Assembly (NCBI RefSeq): GCF_035222275.1
Contig: NC_085884.1
Location: forward strand, 806,001-870,000
Direction: 5' to 3'
Length of the DNA stretch: 64,000 bases
Source of the DNA: Podospora bellae-mahoneyi
Lineage: Eukaryota; Ascomycota; Sordariomycetes; Sordariales; Podosporaceae
Part shown: positions 13,318 through 25,497 of the stretch, in pieces
Numbering within the stretch: position 1 is the stretch's first letter
Layout of the letters: every line of letters starts with the position of its first letter
Made by a program: the position numbers and the translations under genes
Notes under the pieces: generated by a model
Told to the model about the DNA's origin: nothing
Seen by the model: only the letters and a program-made list of their open reading frames with translations
Database searches by the model: none

Positions 13318-13983
13318 CGCAGTCGAGGCACAAAAGCATTAGCAATGACACCTTTTCAGATCGTCATTCATTTTTGATAGAGTCAAGAGAGAACGCTGCC
13401 GTTTCTCAAGTTAAGGTCGATGGCCGCAACGTCAAAAGGTATATTGGGATGGTACAAGTACCACGATGTCCGACAACATTAGCTTCCTATGTACCAAGTA
13501 CCCACGGAAAAACATGAACCCAGACGCTTTGTGGACGTTCATGTATGCAAGAGTGACAGCTGGGATGACTTTCAGATTCATCTTGAGTTTCGTATCATTT
13601 GCTGTCATTGATAGGGTAAGGCAAATATCATCCACCACTGCCACGATGAGTACAGCGTGTCCACTGAGATGACTAAAGCTGTAAGATGACTCAATTTCTC
13701 TTTTTCCGAATATTTCTAACTAGATCGCTTTCGTGCACCAATTATCGGAATAGCCACATTCATCCATCCCTCACTCCAGTCAATTTGATGGGGAGATAGG
13801 TCCCTGTGTAGATTGAGAGTTAGGAGGGAGGATTGATAGGCTTGATAATCCCGATACGAGGTGGTGGCTTCCCACGTGGGTATGAGCCCGATCCGACTGA
13901 TTGAATCCGTTCCCCTATCCTTCTGATGCTTTATTTCCCAGTCGATATCAATCATTAGCTTACAGGGCCTCTTCCATTTCGGC

Positions 13984-15657
13984 CTAGCCGCATCCGTAAG
14001 CCTGCCCTGTCGTGTGTACTGGAGATGTCGCCCCAGTGGTGGAGTTTTCTGCCGGGAAATACGGCAAAGGCAAATTTGGTCCACAAACAACATTACTCTC
14101 CGGAAGAACCCCCTCCACAAAGTACTGTCTAACAATGTCATTGACACAATTAGAAGGAACCGCCAACGAGCAATGACCATACCCCCGAACCTCTACCAGC
14201 CTTGACCCGACAAAAGCATCATTTGCCGAACGCGCCGAAATAAGCGGACAAACAGGGTCATACGTCGTCGACAGAATCAACAACGGATGAGCTGTTTTGA
14301 CTCCTCGCTCAGGAACAAAGTCAATTGTCTTGCGAACTGCCCATGACCGTCTGTTGAAGTAGCCAGGCCACTCTTGACTCCCGAAAATTGTGTTGTTGCT
14401 CGCCTCGAGAATGGCGGGAATCAGCTCCTCTGGAGTCGCAGGTGACAGTGCAGCCCCGGAGACACCGTCGTTGTACCGGATATAGTCATTGGCGTCTCCT
14501 TCATCGTAGTCATTGTATGATTCTGCGGTTGACGGCAGCATGTAGTGAAGGAAAAAGGCAGTCGCGTTTCCAGTTTGTACAAGCGGAGTTAGGGCCGCGG
14601 CCAGGGGAGCCCAGCGCAAGGGGCTGTACAAAGCGTTGAAGACGGCGTTGTTCCACACGTCTGAGAAGCCGACAAGACCGCTAACAGTGTTATTAACGTA
14701 GATGGGGGCTGGCTCCTCCCTCAGGGCCCAAATAGTCGAGATCAGTTTCTCGGTTAGCTCTTCTTTTGTTTCTGCCAGCTGAGCCAGTGGACAGGTCTGA
14801 TTGCCTGCCTTGATGCACTCATCCACGAAGCCTTCAAACACCTTATCCGTGTCGTCATTGGATTCTCTGTCGGACCAGTTTGTAAACCAGTCAAACTCGT
14901 TGGCCACGCCATCGATGATGACCCTTCTTGCCCGTTCTGGATACATCGTGGCGTAGGTTTGACCCAATATGGTGCCGTAGCTGAAGCCCCAGTAGTACAA
15001 GTCCTCCTGCCCCACAGCATCCAAAATGCTATTCATATCTGCTGCGGTTTGAGGTGTGTTAATGTACTCTCCGTGTTCGCCCATGGTCTGTTTGCAAGCC
15101 TGGCTGTAGATGATACTTGAAGCCCACCAATTGCCACTGGACTCGGCCAGGTTGTAGGGGTCTGTTCCAGTCCAAGAGTTCCGTGAAGCCTGCGTTTTGT
15201 TGCCAGGGGTCGGGTAGCACTTGACATACGGCGTAGATGCGTTGACACCCCGTGGATCAAAGCTGAGCAAGTTGAAGTTCTCGCCCACGACTTGGCTGAT
15301 ATCCACACCCCAACGGTACATTAAACTCATACCGCTGCCTCCTGGCCCGCCGGGGTTGAGAAGGATGTTGATGTTGCCGTTGGCTGTGGCATTTTTGCCT
15401 CTTAGTCGAATGAGGGAGATGTTGAAATGCTTCTCGTTGTTGAAGCCATTATTGCTTGCGTTGAACTGATCCATGGGAACCAGCAGATTGCTGCATTCGA
15501 GTTGGTGGTCCCCATCTAAAGTAGGACTGATGGGGCATGGTGTCCAGGCCAGGCTTTCTCCATGGTACTTTTGCCCTTCGGTATGTTCATCAAATGTGGA
15601 ATTGTGGGCAAATCCCACCGCAGCCAGACAACTGATCAAAAGGGCTAGTGCTCGCAT
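13984..15657 (-). CDS. Secreted alpha/beta hydrolase, S33 peptidase (TAP-like) family
   Basis: A single uninterrupted frame of 557 residues. The ATG at 15657 is chosen because it directly precedes a clear signal peptide (MRALALLISCLAAVGFA); an earlier in-frame TTG is not credible. The fold markers are NPGGPGGSG (oxyanion-hole turn), FDPRGV, the nucleophile elbow GFSYGT, and near the end LLILSTTYDPVCP (acid) and GYGHCSL (histidine), giving an intact Ser-Asp-His set. The C-terminal part matches TAP-like proteins related to tripeptidyl aminopeptidases of Streptomyces. Many N-glycosylation sequons (NST, NAS, NIS, NAT) fit secretion. Predicted role: extracellular peptidase or esterase releasing short peptides; the substrate is not deducible. 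Confidence 0.9.
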   Translation of the reverse strand: MRALALLISCLAAVGFAHNSTFDEHTEGQKYHGESLAWTPCPISPTLDGDHQLECSNLLVPMDQFNASNNGFNNEKHFNISLIRLRGKNATANGNINILLNPGGPGGSGMSLMYRWGVDISQVVGENFNLLSFDPRGVNASTPYVKCYPTPGNKTQASRNSWTGTDPYNLAESSGNWWASSIIYSQACKQTMGEHGEYINTPQTAADMNSILDAVGQEDLYYWGFSYGTILGQTYATMYPERARRVIIDGVANEFDWFTNWSDRESNDDTDKVFEGFVDECIKAGNQTCPLAQLAETKEELTEKLISTIWALREEPAPIYVNNTVSGLVGFSDVWNNAVFNALYSPLRWAPLAAALTPLVQTGNATAFFLHYMLPSTAESYNDYDEGDANDYIRYNDGVSGAALSPATPEELIPAILEASNNTIFGSQEWPGYFNRRSWAVRKTIDFVPERGVKTAHPLLILSTTYDPVCPLISARSANDAFVGSRLVEVRGYGHCSLAVPSNCVNDIVRQYFVEGVLPESNVVCGPNLPLPYFPAENSTTGATSPVHTTGQAYGCG

Positions 15658-16866
15658 TGTTGGGAATCTCGAGATTGTTCTGTAGGCCGTCAACTAGAAT
15701 TTGTGTTTGCCTGATCGATGTCCACCCAGGAGCTGGGCCTCCTGGCAAAGCGCCATCCTTGATTTAACATGGTATTGATCTGAAAGACCTCAATGGGTTT
15801 ACCCCCACTGACTGACAAAGCGTTCATCTGTTGGTTGTTGCTGATGATATCCACATCGTAGCAAATCGACCGCATTGGGAATCCAGCTCGAAACCCTCCA
15901 CCTGGACGGACAAAGTGCTCCAGTTCAATCATCGTGATGTGGGGTCTTAGCATTCCACGCTGGGAGGATTCGAAGCCTCACGCCTCTTAGCGAGGTGGGT
16001 GTCTGGAGTAGCGAGTCCGGATGCGGAGTATGTCGTCTGTTTTTCCAACCACAACCATCACGAAGTTTGTTAAACAAAGACCACACAGGCCCAGTCAAGG
16101 CGTTGTCCGTTTCTCGGTCCGATGTCGTCGGGTTATTCTCATGCCGACTATCCGAAGTGCAATGGACTAAGTCTGAAAGTAAACAATTAGACGATGTTGG
16201 GCCAGAGGAAGCCCGTGGGGTGACACAGTGTCAAAGTTGAGACCAATAACATATGAATATTGCCAAGATGATGCAGTTTATCATCGAGCAGAAACTTGCA
16301 GATCTGGGACATGATACAGAGCACTGTGTAACCAGGGCTTATGAATCTTTGCTGACGTGATGGCATGGGGACCATGAGGGGCAGGGTGCCAATGGAAGTC
16401 GGGTAGGTGTCGACTGCGGGGCACCTTGCTCCAAGTGAGACATCTCCATGCCAGAGATTTGAGGACATCGGACCAGCGTGAAGATACTCTACCACAACCA
16501 TCCATTGTTACACGACCTTGGAGGTTGGCCACGCAAGCTTCCAACAGTCTGCGATCCGCCGTTACACAAGCTTACGTCCACTGACCTGGTCTCTGGAACT
16601 GGCACAAAACACCGTCGGGAACAGCATCGATAGGTCCTTCGGATCCAATAGTATCTCCAACCTTGCAGCCGGGCTGCTGGTTGAATCCTTTCCTGCAGCA
16701 ACGCAACCCAACGGGTCGGCCTGCCAAGGATCCCTTCACAGTCTCGGGCCTTGATCCAGCGGGACGGACAACCCCATAGCGAGCATAAGAGGCGACGCTC
16801 ATACCAATCATGATGGATACCCGCATGCTGAGAGGCGAGAGACCCTGGCAGCTATCACCTCCCCAA
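15658..16866. other. Intergenic region between divergent S33 hydrolase and FAD oxidoreductase genes
   Basis: The two flanking genes diverge, so this 1.2 kb should contain both promoters. A minus-strand open stretch at 15,953-15,690 (IELEHFVRPGGG...) touches the S33 start but has no recognisable domain. A B-box-like sequence (ggattcgaagcctc, 15,966-15,979) lacks a matching A box. I see no other element. Confidence 0.45.
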
Positions 16867-18858
16867 ATGCGCCTTTTCCGAGCTCTGGTTGTCGGTGTCC
16901 TGTTGGTCTCCGCGTCAGCGAAAAAGGATGAACCCAACTTTCCATTCGAGACCAAGCAATTGTCCAAGCGAGAGACGACAAACCATCAAAATATCGCCTT
17001 TGGAGATCCCTCCTCGGTGTCCCTCAACCACAACCGACCGACATGCAAGATTGGACCCCAAGATGCGGCTTGGCCTACCCTGAACGAATGGTCAAAATTG
17101 AATACAACGCTCGGTGGCAGGCTCCTGAAGCCATCTCCAGCACCCATTGTCTGTTATCCAGGGCCAAATTACAATGCGGCTGCTTGTGAGTTCCTCGTCG
17201 GCGGCGCGGCCAGGCGCACCAGATTCTGGCTTGACGATCCCCTCAGTGTGCTCAGCCCCTGGACTCAGGGGAATACATGTCTGTTATCTGCCAACGTCAG
17301 TGGGCCTCTGAGAAGCTGCACACAGGGAGGGTTTCCGGAGTATGTGGTCAATGCTACGTCCGTGAGGGATGTGCAGATAGCTGTCAACTTTGCTCGGAAC
17401 AATGATATCAGGTTGATCATCAAGTAAGCCATCACAACGAAACAGCGCAAAAAAAAAAAAAGAAAGCAAACTAACGGCTCCGCCAGGAACACGGGTCATG
17501 ACTTCTTGGGTCGTTCAAGCGGTTACGGATCACTAAGCGTGTGGACACATTACCTAAAGGGCATCGAATATCTCCAAAGCTACAAGGCCAATCAGTACAA
17601 GGGCTCAGCAGTCAGGCTCGGTGCTGGAACCGAGACCTGGGAGGCAAACAATGCCATGATCGCGCAGAACTTCACCATCGCCGTGCCCAAGCTCCCCACT
17701 GAGACGGTTGGCATCGCTGGCGGCTGGTTCCAAGGAGGCGGCCACTCCAATCTGGCTTCTATCTGGGGCCTTGGAGCCGATCAAGTCCTGAGTATCAACC
17801 TTGTCACTGCCGATGGCAGATTCATGACGGCAAACAAGGACACTAACAAAGACCTCTTCTTTGCCCTGCGTGGCGGAGGTGGAGGCACCTACGGCGTCGT
17901 CACCTCGATCGTTGTCAAGGCCTCCAAGGGACTGATCACCCTCGGCACCGCTACCTACGGCTTCACTACAGGTCCAATTGCCCCCACGACGTTACAGAAC
18001 CCAACCGCCAATATCACCAATACCCAAGACTTTTGGAAAGGGGTAGAGATCTACCTGGCCTTTGCGAAAAAGGTCGTCGACGCCGGCGGCTTCGGCCACG
18101 GAGACGTCACCTACCACGGCAACACAAGTTTCTCCTTTGCGGGAATATTCCTTATGCCCGGGTTCTCCGCAAGCAAGACTCAGGAGTTTGTCAATCCGCT
18201 GTTCCAGTCGTTCCGTGATGAAGCCGGCATCAACATCACCACTCCTGTCGCCACGCTGGTCACCTATGCTGAACCTGGGAATGGGACAAACACCGCGCCG
18301 GGAAGCGGTGCTTTCTCTTCACGCCTTCTTCCCCGAAATAACTGGGCCAACTCAACCAGTATATCTCAGACTTCCAGCGCAATCAAAAGAGCAGTGGAAA
18401 AGGGCTTCAACATCCGCACCCGAGCCTACGGTCCAAAGCTCGATCTGGTGACAGGACCCTACGCAGCGAGTGGTGTGAGCCCCCACATGAGAAGTATGGT
18501 CATCCACCTGACGGTCTTCTCTCTGCTCGACGTGTCATCGCTCTGGGTGTTGGAGTCCACACCCGGTGAAGCAGCGAGCAATTTCAAGGCAGAGCTGGCT
18601 AGGCTGGAGGATGCAACTGATGATATTCGACGGGTGACTCCGGGGAGCGGGGCGTATTACAATGAAGCTGGGAGGTTGGAGCCAGACTGGCAGGAGAGTT
18701 TCTTTGGGGGGGAGAATTATGGGCGGTTGTTGAGGGTGAAGAGGGAGAGGGATCCTTGGGGGTTGTTTTGGGTTCATAAGGGGGTTGGGAGTGAGGGGTG
18801 GAGGGTGGAGACGGGGGATGGGTTGACGACGAATAATGGGCCGTTGTGTAGGGTTTGA
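16867..18858 (+). CDS. Secreted FAD-linked oxidoreductase, berberine-bridge-enzyme type
   Basis: Two exons, 16867-17423 and 17487-18858, flank an intron that contains a run of about 13 A. The ATG at 16867 starts a good signal peptide (MRLFRALVVGVLLVSASA); ATGs 57 nt upstream would bury it. The FAD-binding (PCMH) half shows NATSVRDVQIAVNFARNN, KNTGHDF with His190 as the probable 8-alpha-histidyl FAD link, and GGWFQGGGHSNLAS; the C-terminal BBE segment shows ESFFGGENYGRLL and DPWGLFWVHKGVGSEGW. The cysteine that makes the second flavin bond in bicovalent members is absent before TVGIAGG. The family oxidises sugars, alkaloids or secondary metabolites using O2. It resembles the gene at 38,854-40,918. 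The coding strand becomes extremely G-rich in the last 250 nt. Confidence 0.92.
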
Positions 18859-19865
18859 TCTGGGGTTGGAGGTGGGCACTGTCGAGAAGGTGGGAGGGTG
18901 TTTGGACTTGATGGGGGATGAATATTTCGAGAAGAGGTGGATGCCGGTGAGGCATGGGCTTGGAAACTGGATGCAGAGTTAAGCGCTGTGGTTCCTACAA
19001 GACGTTAGGTTATCTGTACGCGAGGAATAGAGGCAATTGATATGTGTCGTTTCCATTTACAGAACGGGCTGAATCTGAGATGAAGAAGCTGTCTCCTGCT
19101 TGATGCATGCGTCTTGAGCCTGACACTATCAGCATGCCGAGATGTAGGACGCCAATATTCTGACCGGTCGCCGACGTTGAAAAGACAGCAATGATGCTTG
19201 CTTTCTTTTCGCCGAGACCATAATCGCTCAACCAAGGGAACGCAACCTCAAGCCATTCTCTTACCGAACGCCACCGGAAAGCCCGATCAAACCATATTCC
19301 CATCATCGACTATCCAAAGCGGAAACCTGAAGCGATTTTCAGGCCCGCGGTCCCGCCGTTTCCTTACCCCGAAAGGAAAAAAAACGGGGGAATGATGCTG
19401 CAGCTAGAGCCTCCAGCTGAGTTCTTGTTAGGTTGTCTTCTGGCAGGGTTTGCCAAGTCTGCGGCTGGGGTGTGGTGTAGCAAGTCTTGGTCGGTGATAC
19501 GTCGATCTGTAGGCCACGGTTACATTTAGGGGGTTTGTTGAGCTGTCAATTCGTTCGCTTCCACAGAGTCAAAATATGGGGTTGGGCACTAGACTGCTAG
19601 GGGCAAGTTCGGAACCAGATGATACGGGTCTGAGTTCCTGGATCGTTGTTACATGGTTGTTGCTATTTCTAAGTTTCGTGCACGGTGAGGTGTTTGCTTA
19701 TGTCTTGGGTCTCGGTTGGGATCTTGGTTGTGAAAGAGAGCGGTAGTTGTGGCTTCAACAGGCAGGCGAGGGAAGTATGACTTCGACAGGCGAAAGGGGG
19801 AAAATAGATGCGGAGGCTAAGGGGTCGGTCAAGGTCCGAGGGCGAGCGAAAGGGTCAGAGAGATC
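18859..19865. other. Intergenic region, no supported gene
   Basis: About 1 kb between the oxidoreductase stop and the TATA box of the next gene. The first 100 nt continue the G-rich bias of the upstream gene. Frames on both strands near 19,005-19,400 are short and lack motifs. Nothing further recognised. Confidence 0.45.
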
Positions 19866-19872
19866 TATAAAA
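19866..19872 (+). promoter_or_regulatory. TATA box of the small secreted protein gene
   Basis: The heptamer tataaaa lies 110 nt upstream of the ATG at 19982 and is followed by a pyrimidine-rich leader, a typical core promoter for a strongly expressed fungal gene. Inferred from sequence and spacing only. Confidence 0.6.
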
Positions 19873-19981
19873 GATGTCTCCCCGCCCTTGATGACTGCGA
19901 GTGTCTCTCAGTTTCTCATCATCCACCAGACATCTTCTTTCAAACCCTCTCAACTTTGTCCTACTCCTTTCAAAAGTCAAC

Positions 19982-20246
19982 ATGCAGTTCCAGTACCTCC
20001 TCACCATCCTCGGCGCGACGCTCGCCATGGCTGCCCCTCCCAAGGGAATCGGACTCGTCGATACCCTTCAGCCTGTTGACAAGGAAGGTGGCTGTGTCCC
20101 CGCCTCTTGCACATCGTTTGGTTGCTGCTCTGGCAACTGCGGATACTGGTGTGTAAGTATTGACCTGGATGACTTCTTGAAGTTTGGTCTCGGATGACTG
20201 ACGGGTAGAATCACAGCGCGCGTGCGGCATTGATTACAGCTGCTAG
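19982..20246 (+). CDS. Small cysteine-rich secreted protein (effector/antimicrobial-like)
   Basis: Two exons, 19982-20152 and 20217-20246, joined across a 64-nt GT-AG intron, encode 66 residues. A signal peptide (MQFQYLLTILGATLAMA) is followed by about 20 neutral residues and a compact C-terminal knot with eight cysteines: spacing C-x4-C-x4-CC-x3-C-x3-C-x2-C-x5-C, ending in Cys. The last three cysteines depend partly on the splice, which restores a frame that otherwise runs into a stop. A TATA box precedes it and an aataaa follows. Small size, secretion and an even number of cysteines suit an apoplastic effector, antifungal peptide or toxin-like knottin; I do not recognise a named family. Confidence 0.8.
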
Positions 20247-20427
20247 GTTGGGGTTGTTGCCAAACTCTTGAGGGCTTTGGAGGGCATGCGAAGGGGGGTA
20301 GTTGTGTTGTGGCGGTTGGTGGTGTTTTGGGGAGGTTGACTGCTGGAACGAAGGAATTACAAGGGGTGCTGGTGGGCGTCTAGACCTCCAGAGCTTCCGT
20401 TGAACTTGAGCGCAAATGTTTAAATCC

Positions 20428-20433
20428 AATAAA
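20428..20433 (+). terminator. Polyadenylation signal aataaa
   Basis: A canonical aataaa hexamer lies 180 nt after the stop codon of the small secreted protein gene, on the same strand. Assignment to this gene is by position. Confidence 0.4.
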
Positions 20434-20959
20434 GTCTCATTATACTAGGATGCCTGGTGAGGGTTATCTACGTGGTTCATCGCGAGCCTGGTGTTAGCCT
20501 GGTATCCGTTACTGGCTACAACGCCCCAGCGGGTTTACTCTCCGAGATTCTTCTCCAGGCACCCGCCTCATCAATTGAGTCGCGACATTGCATCTTTATT
20601 CTCAGGCCCCCACCGACCCCCCAATCTTTCCGTGCTTTTAGGCTGACATAACTCACAATTTTGAGACTGAATCTCGCATCACCTGTCGAACTGGGCGCAG
20701 AGATTCATGGCGCAGGATCAATATGGAAGACTTGGCGAGGGCTATGCAAGCCACAATCCGGGGGGTGTTTTCATGATCCCATTCGACAGCTTCCCCGCGC
20801 AAGTAAGGCTTTGCCCTGCTCAGCATGGTGTCTGAGGGGACAAATTGTTCAGTCATTCATTTCCCCGCGATCGTCCGTAGCAGGAGACCAACTGAGTCCA
20901 CAACCTGTCTTCCTCGATCCAAGATAACAACCAACTGGCCTTTGAGGAATGATGAAAAC

Positions 20960-22836
20960 ATGGTCGATCTTTTACTGTTCACATTCCTTCTGATCAGGGC
21001 GGCTGTCGCGGCAAGCTGCGCGGATGGAAACACAATTCAATTCCGCGTTGGGAACTGTACAATCCGGTCGCCAAACGAGCCAGAGGTGCAGTCTTGGGGA
21101 GCCGAAGTAGCTCTTAACAATGAGAGAACGATATGGTATGTCGCGACGGACCCCCCTTGCATTTGAGACATGCATGGGGAACATGCACCCGGGGATGATC
21201 TTCCCCTCGTTGGTCTTCGCTAACATAGCAAAAGCATGATTCCTTCAACGGTGCTCAACGATACCTTCTTAACAACAACCAATCTTTGCCAGTCGTCCGA
21301 GCAACTCAAAGTCCACCAAGTCGACATGACCTCAGCGCAGTGTGCCTCGAGAAGGGGAGGACCAGTTTCTGCCGACAAGTTCAAGGGAGTGCCACTCAGC
21401 AATCTGGTGCAGAATCCAGGATGGACCTTACTGAACAACACTATTGAGGATGCCGTCGAGGTGAGCATGCAGCTGTCAAGACAGGCCATCACAACAACTG
21501 TCGGATTGATCACCAAAGGCCAAAACTCGGCAGCATCTCATCTAGGGCTTGCAACAGACTCATCGATCTTGAAAGTACTAAAGGGTCAAGGTTTGATCGT
21601 GGCAAGATCGTTTGGATTGAACGTTGGATCGCAAAGTGTTCAGTCGCCGCGAGGTGGCAGTCTTGTACTCGGAGGCTACGACCAAGGAAGTGTTGCCAAT
21701 CCATTCCTTCACGAATTTCCGATTCCGCAAAACGACAGACTCCAAGATCGGCATTGCCCCCTGCAGGTCGAACTAACTGGACTGACGCTTGAGATAAAGA
21801 TGGCGAATGCGAGTGAAACAGAAAGCAGGGACATCTTCAGCAAATCAACCGGAATAACAGTCTGTGTTGAGCCGTAAGTATCGGCCCTCTCTTCAAGAAA
21901 CAAAACGGTTAGCTAACGAGTCAAACACAGATACGACAATTTGTTCCGCTTGCCCTCAGAAACCCTCTCCACTTTGCTCGGCTATGTGAACCAAACCACT
22001 GAACAACGCACCCACTTGGTACCAGTTACTGAGTATGCAGACGAGTTGGTGAATCTCGAACCTGGTTTGGTCTATCGGAGATCATCTGGAGAGTTCAACG
22101 CGGCGCTACGGTTTACCATCAATGACAAGATGACAGTGGAGGTGCCATATCACGAGCTTCAGAGACCATTGAGGGGCCTTGATAGCAACGGGGCTGCCGT
22201 TTTGAACACATCCTATAACGAACTGCAAATCTTTGGTGATCCAGCTCCTGGAAATGCGCCAGTCTTGGGGAAAGCTTTTCTTTCACAGGTGGGTCTCATC
22301 GTCCCTTTTTTTATGACAGAGTTCTCCCTACTCACTCATGTTAGGTGTATCTTTTCGTCGATTACGATGCTGGAAAGTTCTATATGGCACCTCTGAACAG
22401 CGAAGCGGGTGCGGTGCTGCCGGTTGCGACAGGAACTTGTCCCTCAGGGGGGCTGACAGCCACCGAAAAAGGCCTTATCGCTTTGGGAGCCGTCTTGGGT
22501 GCTCTGGTTCTTGCTATTCTTGCATGGGCTATCTATAGATGGCGCCGAAGACGCAACCCACGCATCAACGGCACAGAGGCTCAAGCTATGGACCATGCTC
22601 CAGGTAATGCGACATCTGGCGCACAAAATCGATCAGTTGTGGGAACTGGTCAGTTTTCAAGTCGGAATAGGTCCCGAGAGATGCAAGACACACTGTCACA
22701 GAACTCGGCCACGGGTGCGGATAGTGGTTTTGCCATTGGACATGCACCTTTCGGACATCTTTCACGGCAATCTGTGGAAACTGGACGGAGTTATGAGAGT
22801 CCACCACAAAGGCCAACTCATACCGGGATAGTATAA
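20960..22836 (+). CDS. Membrane-anchored pepsin-fold (A1-like) protein, probably non-catalytic
   Basis: Four exons, 20960-21135, 21235-21873, 21931-22288 and 22345-22836, give about 554 residues. A signal peptide (MVDLLLFTFLLIRAAVA) is followed by a lumenal domain typical of fungal A1-like proteins (ICMIPSTVLNDTF, GGSLVLGGYDQG, VLGKAFLSQ, VYLFVDYDAGKFYMA). One membrane helix (LIALGAVLGALVLAILAWAIY, about 435-456) with an RWRRRR stop-transfer precedes a Ser-rich cytosolic tail. The two DTG/DSG catalytic triplets of true pepsins are not seen at the expected places; the first position reads through ICMIPST. The second exon could start six bases earlier (21229), but the chosen site gives the family-like ICMIPST. 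Likely a surface or wall-sensing protein rather than an active protease. Confidence 0.85.
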
Positions 22837-23193
22837 GTGAAAACATAAGGTGAGATCAGGGAAGGCCGTTTGCTTGCTACTTGACAGCTGGCCAATGAAT
22901 ATGTGTACCTCTGAGACGATAACTTTAGGCATCAACTCCATGGAGTAAGGAACCCATGAGTCAACGAACTCTTGGTTTCATTTTGGGTGCCTGGGAATTG
23001 ACGCGCCCGATCCAAACCAGGCCTTTTCGGGCATCCATGGGGCTGAGCCAGCCCGTACTTGCAGCACCTCAATATACCTAACTTGCCCTTATATCACTGA
23101 GGCCTCCCCCCTTACCTTGCACATGCCGTGCCTCCTTCCCCGCAGTTTTCTCCACCATCCAGTACCGTGCTCTCGGGATTCAACAAAGCTTCC
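22837..23193. other. Intergenic promoter region of the ankyrin gene
   Basis: About 360 nt with a TATA-like ttatatc near 23,089 and a C-rich leader directly before the next gene. No other feature seen. Confidence 0.4.
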
Positions 23194-25347
23194 ATGGATC
23201 CACTGACCATCACTACCTCGATCCTCACTGTGGGCGCAACCCTTCAACAAGTCATCAACCTTCTGGGCAATTTCACCAACGCCGGCACAAAGATCGCCGA
23301 GATACAAAGGGAGCTGAATCTCACCGCTGGCGTGCTGAATTACATCCAGGAACAGGAAAACAACAACAACTCTCCCCCGACGTTATCGATCGACGATAAT
23401 GCAGGGCGGCCAAGCCGGAGGAGGTCTAACGCGGGCGTACACCTATCAAGTATTCTACGGGACAATATTTCACAGTTACAACTCGACCTACAATGTTTTG
23501 CTGGAGAGCTGTCCAAGCTGGCGAAACCATGTTCGTCTGGGTCCAAAGTTGGAAGGGTTGTGGCCAATGGAAAGGTGGCGTGGAAGTTGTCCTACCTCGA
23601 AAAGATGCAACATAGCATCGTGAACAAGCGCAAGGAGCTGGAGTTCATTCGGAACAGTCTGGTGGTGTAGGTGTATTTCCGCTTGCTAGCATCATAGAAC
23701 TAACATCGTTTCAGTGACAGGAGAAACGACCGCGCACCCTCCGAGCGACGCAAATCTGCAGATCGAGTTGCCTCCATTTTCTTTGCGCTGGCTCGCCAGT
23801 TCAACGACCACATCTCCAACACCCGTTTGCCTCCACCTAGTCACGATGCCCAAGAGGTATTTGTCAAAGCAGTGAGAAGGGGGAAATGGCGTGAGGTTGA
23901 AGGGCTGCTCGAACAAGTACACCCGGACTTCACGCTGGGGTCGATGGAGGGCGAGCTGTTCCCCCTCCATGTTGCTGCGATGCTTGGAGATTTGGTCATG
24001 GCCGAGCTTCTCATGTCGTACGGTGCGACAGTGGATTGTCGCTCACAGGACAACAAAACACCACTCATGGCGGCCATCGAACACGACAAATCTGTAGTAG
24101 CCCTGGCCTTGGTACGTCGTGGAGCGGACGTAAATGCATCAGATTCACGAGGACGGACCCCCCTGCACATGGCGGCCAGGAAGAACTCCAAGGCTGTTGT
24201 TCAGACTCTGTTGAACAACGGCGCCGATCCCAACGCATATGATATTGACGGCAATACCCCTCTCATGGATGCTGTTTGTCGGGAGGACAGGGAGATTCAA
24301 CCAACCGACACAAGTGTACTCAGGGTTTTGCTTCAGCCAAACGGAAGTACTGTAGCAGCCGACCCAACTCTTGGAACCAAAAGCAAAGACTACACGCCAC
24401 TTCATCATGCGGCTGCTGGAGGATGGCTAGAGGATCTCCGAATCATTATGAAGCTCTCCCACTCTCGACGAGCCCAGGAGTGCTTGGTGCTTGATTCCAG
24501 GGGCCGCACGCCCCTTTGGTTTGCAGCGAAAAGCGGTTCTCTACAAGTCGTGGAATTCCTTGTCCAAACTGGCGCTGATTTTAATCGGCATTCCAGGGAC
24601 TATGAGAAGCCGACAGTACTTTGGGCTGCTGCCAACAACGCTGCGACAGCAGAGTACTTGTTACGCTCCGGGGCCGACCCAAATCAACCCAACAACGAGG
24701 GCTACACGTTATTACACCGTGCATGTTGGTCGGGAAACACCATCCTCGCTGAATTGTTGCTACGACACAAGGCAGATGCCACCGTCAGGGACAAGGACGG
24801 AATGCAGCCCCTGCACTACGCTTCAAGGGAAGGGCACGAGGCACTGGTCGAAATGCTGCTTCAAAGCAGTGGTATTGATATCAACTGTGTTGATAACACC
24901 GGCACCACTCCCCTCATGCTTGCTGCTGACCAGGGTCACGATTTCATTATCAAACTCCTTATCAGCTATACTCCTGCTGCGGACTTTAAACACAAGGATG
25001 TCTTTGGCTGTGACGCGTTCTACATTGCTTGCGCCAGGGGTCATATCCTCTGTGCAGCGTATCTTCTGGGATGTGGCGCTGACATCAATACTCGGAATGC
25101 AAAAGACAACACTCCACTTCATGCTGCGGTTAAGGTTGGGATGAAGGATATGGTGGGCTGGCTGCTGAGGATGGGGGCTGACAAAGGGGTGATGTCGAAG
25201 CAGCCGTTTGATGGAATTGATGTGAAAGGGACGCCGCTGGATATTGCGAAGGCAGAAGGGTTCGATGAGATGGTAGAGCTGTTGGAAAGTTGGGAGCTTG
25301 ATAGGGGGAGGAAGGAGAGGTATACTGCTACCAGGGTGGCTTTATGA
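23194..25347 (+). CDS. Ankyrin-repeat protein with fungal STAND-type helical N-terminal domain
   Basis: Two exons, 23194-23666 and 23715-25347, give about 701 residues. The N-terminus (MDPLTITTSILTVGATLQQV, then an interrupted helical region ending KRKELEFIRNSL) matches the style of the fungal N-terminal domain found in front of many NACHT and ankyrin proteins. No NTPase domain follows. From about residue 215 to near the end there are roughly a dozen ankyrin repeats with clear TPL and LLL/GAD signatures (RGRTPLHMAARKNSKAVVQ, DGMQPLHYASREGHEALVEM). Family knowledge: ankyrin arrays bind partner proteins, and this architecture is common in fungal non-self recognition gene sets; the partner is unknown. 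The final 200 nt are G-rich on the coding strand. Confidence 0.9.
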
Positions 25348-25497
25348 CGGTATCTAGTCAGCCATAAAGTCAAAACAGGTTCCTACAAAGGTCCCAGGCA
25401 TACACTTTCGACTATATGTGAATTAGACGGCCAGAGAACCATATGTTGTAAATGCCAGCGAGTGTACAAGGGAGTTGAAAATGCACCTTATCCAGAG

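Noticed and set aside
15966-15979. B-box-like ggattcgaagcctc, candidate tRNA on the minus strand
   Set aside because: No A box at a suitable distance and the T-stem does not pair.
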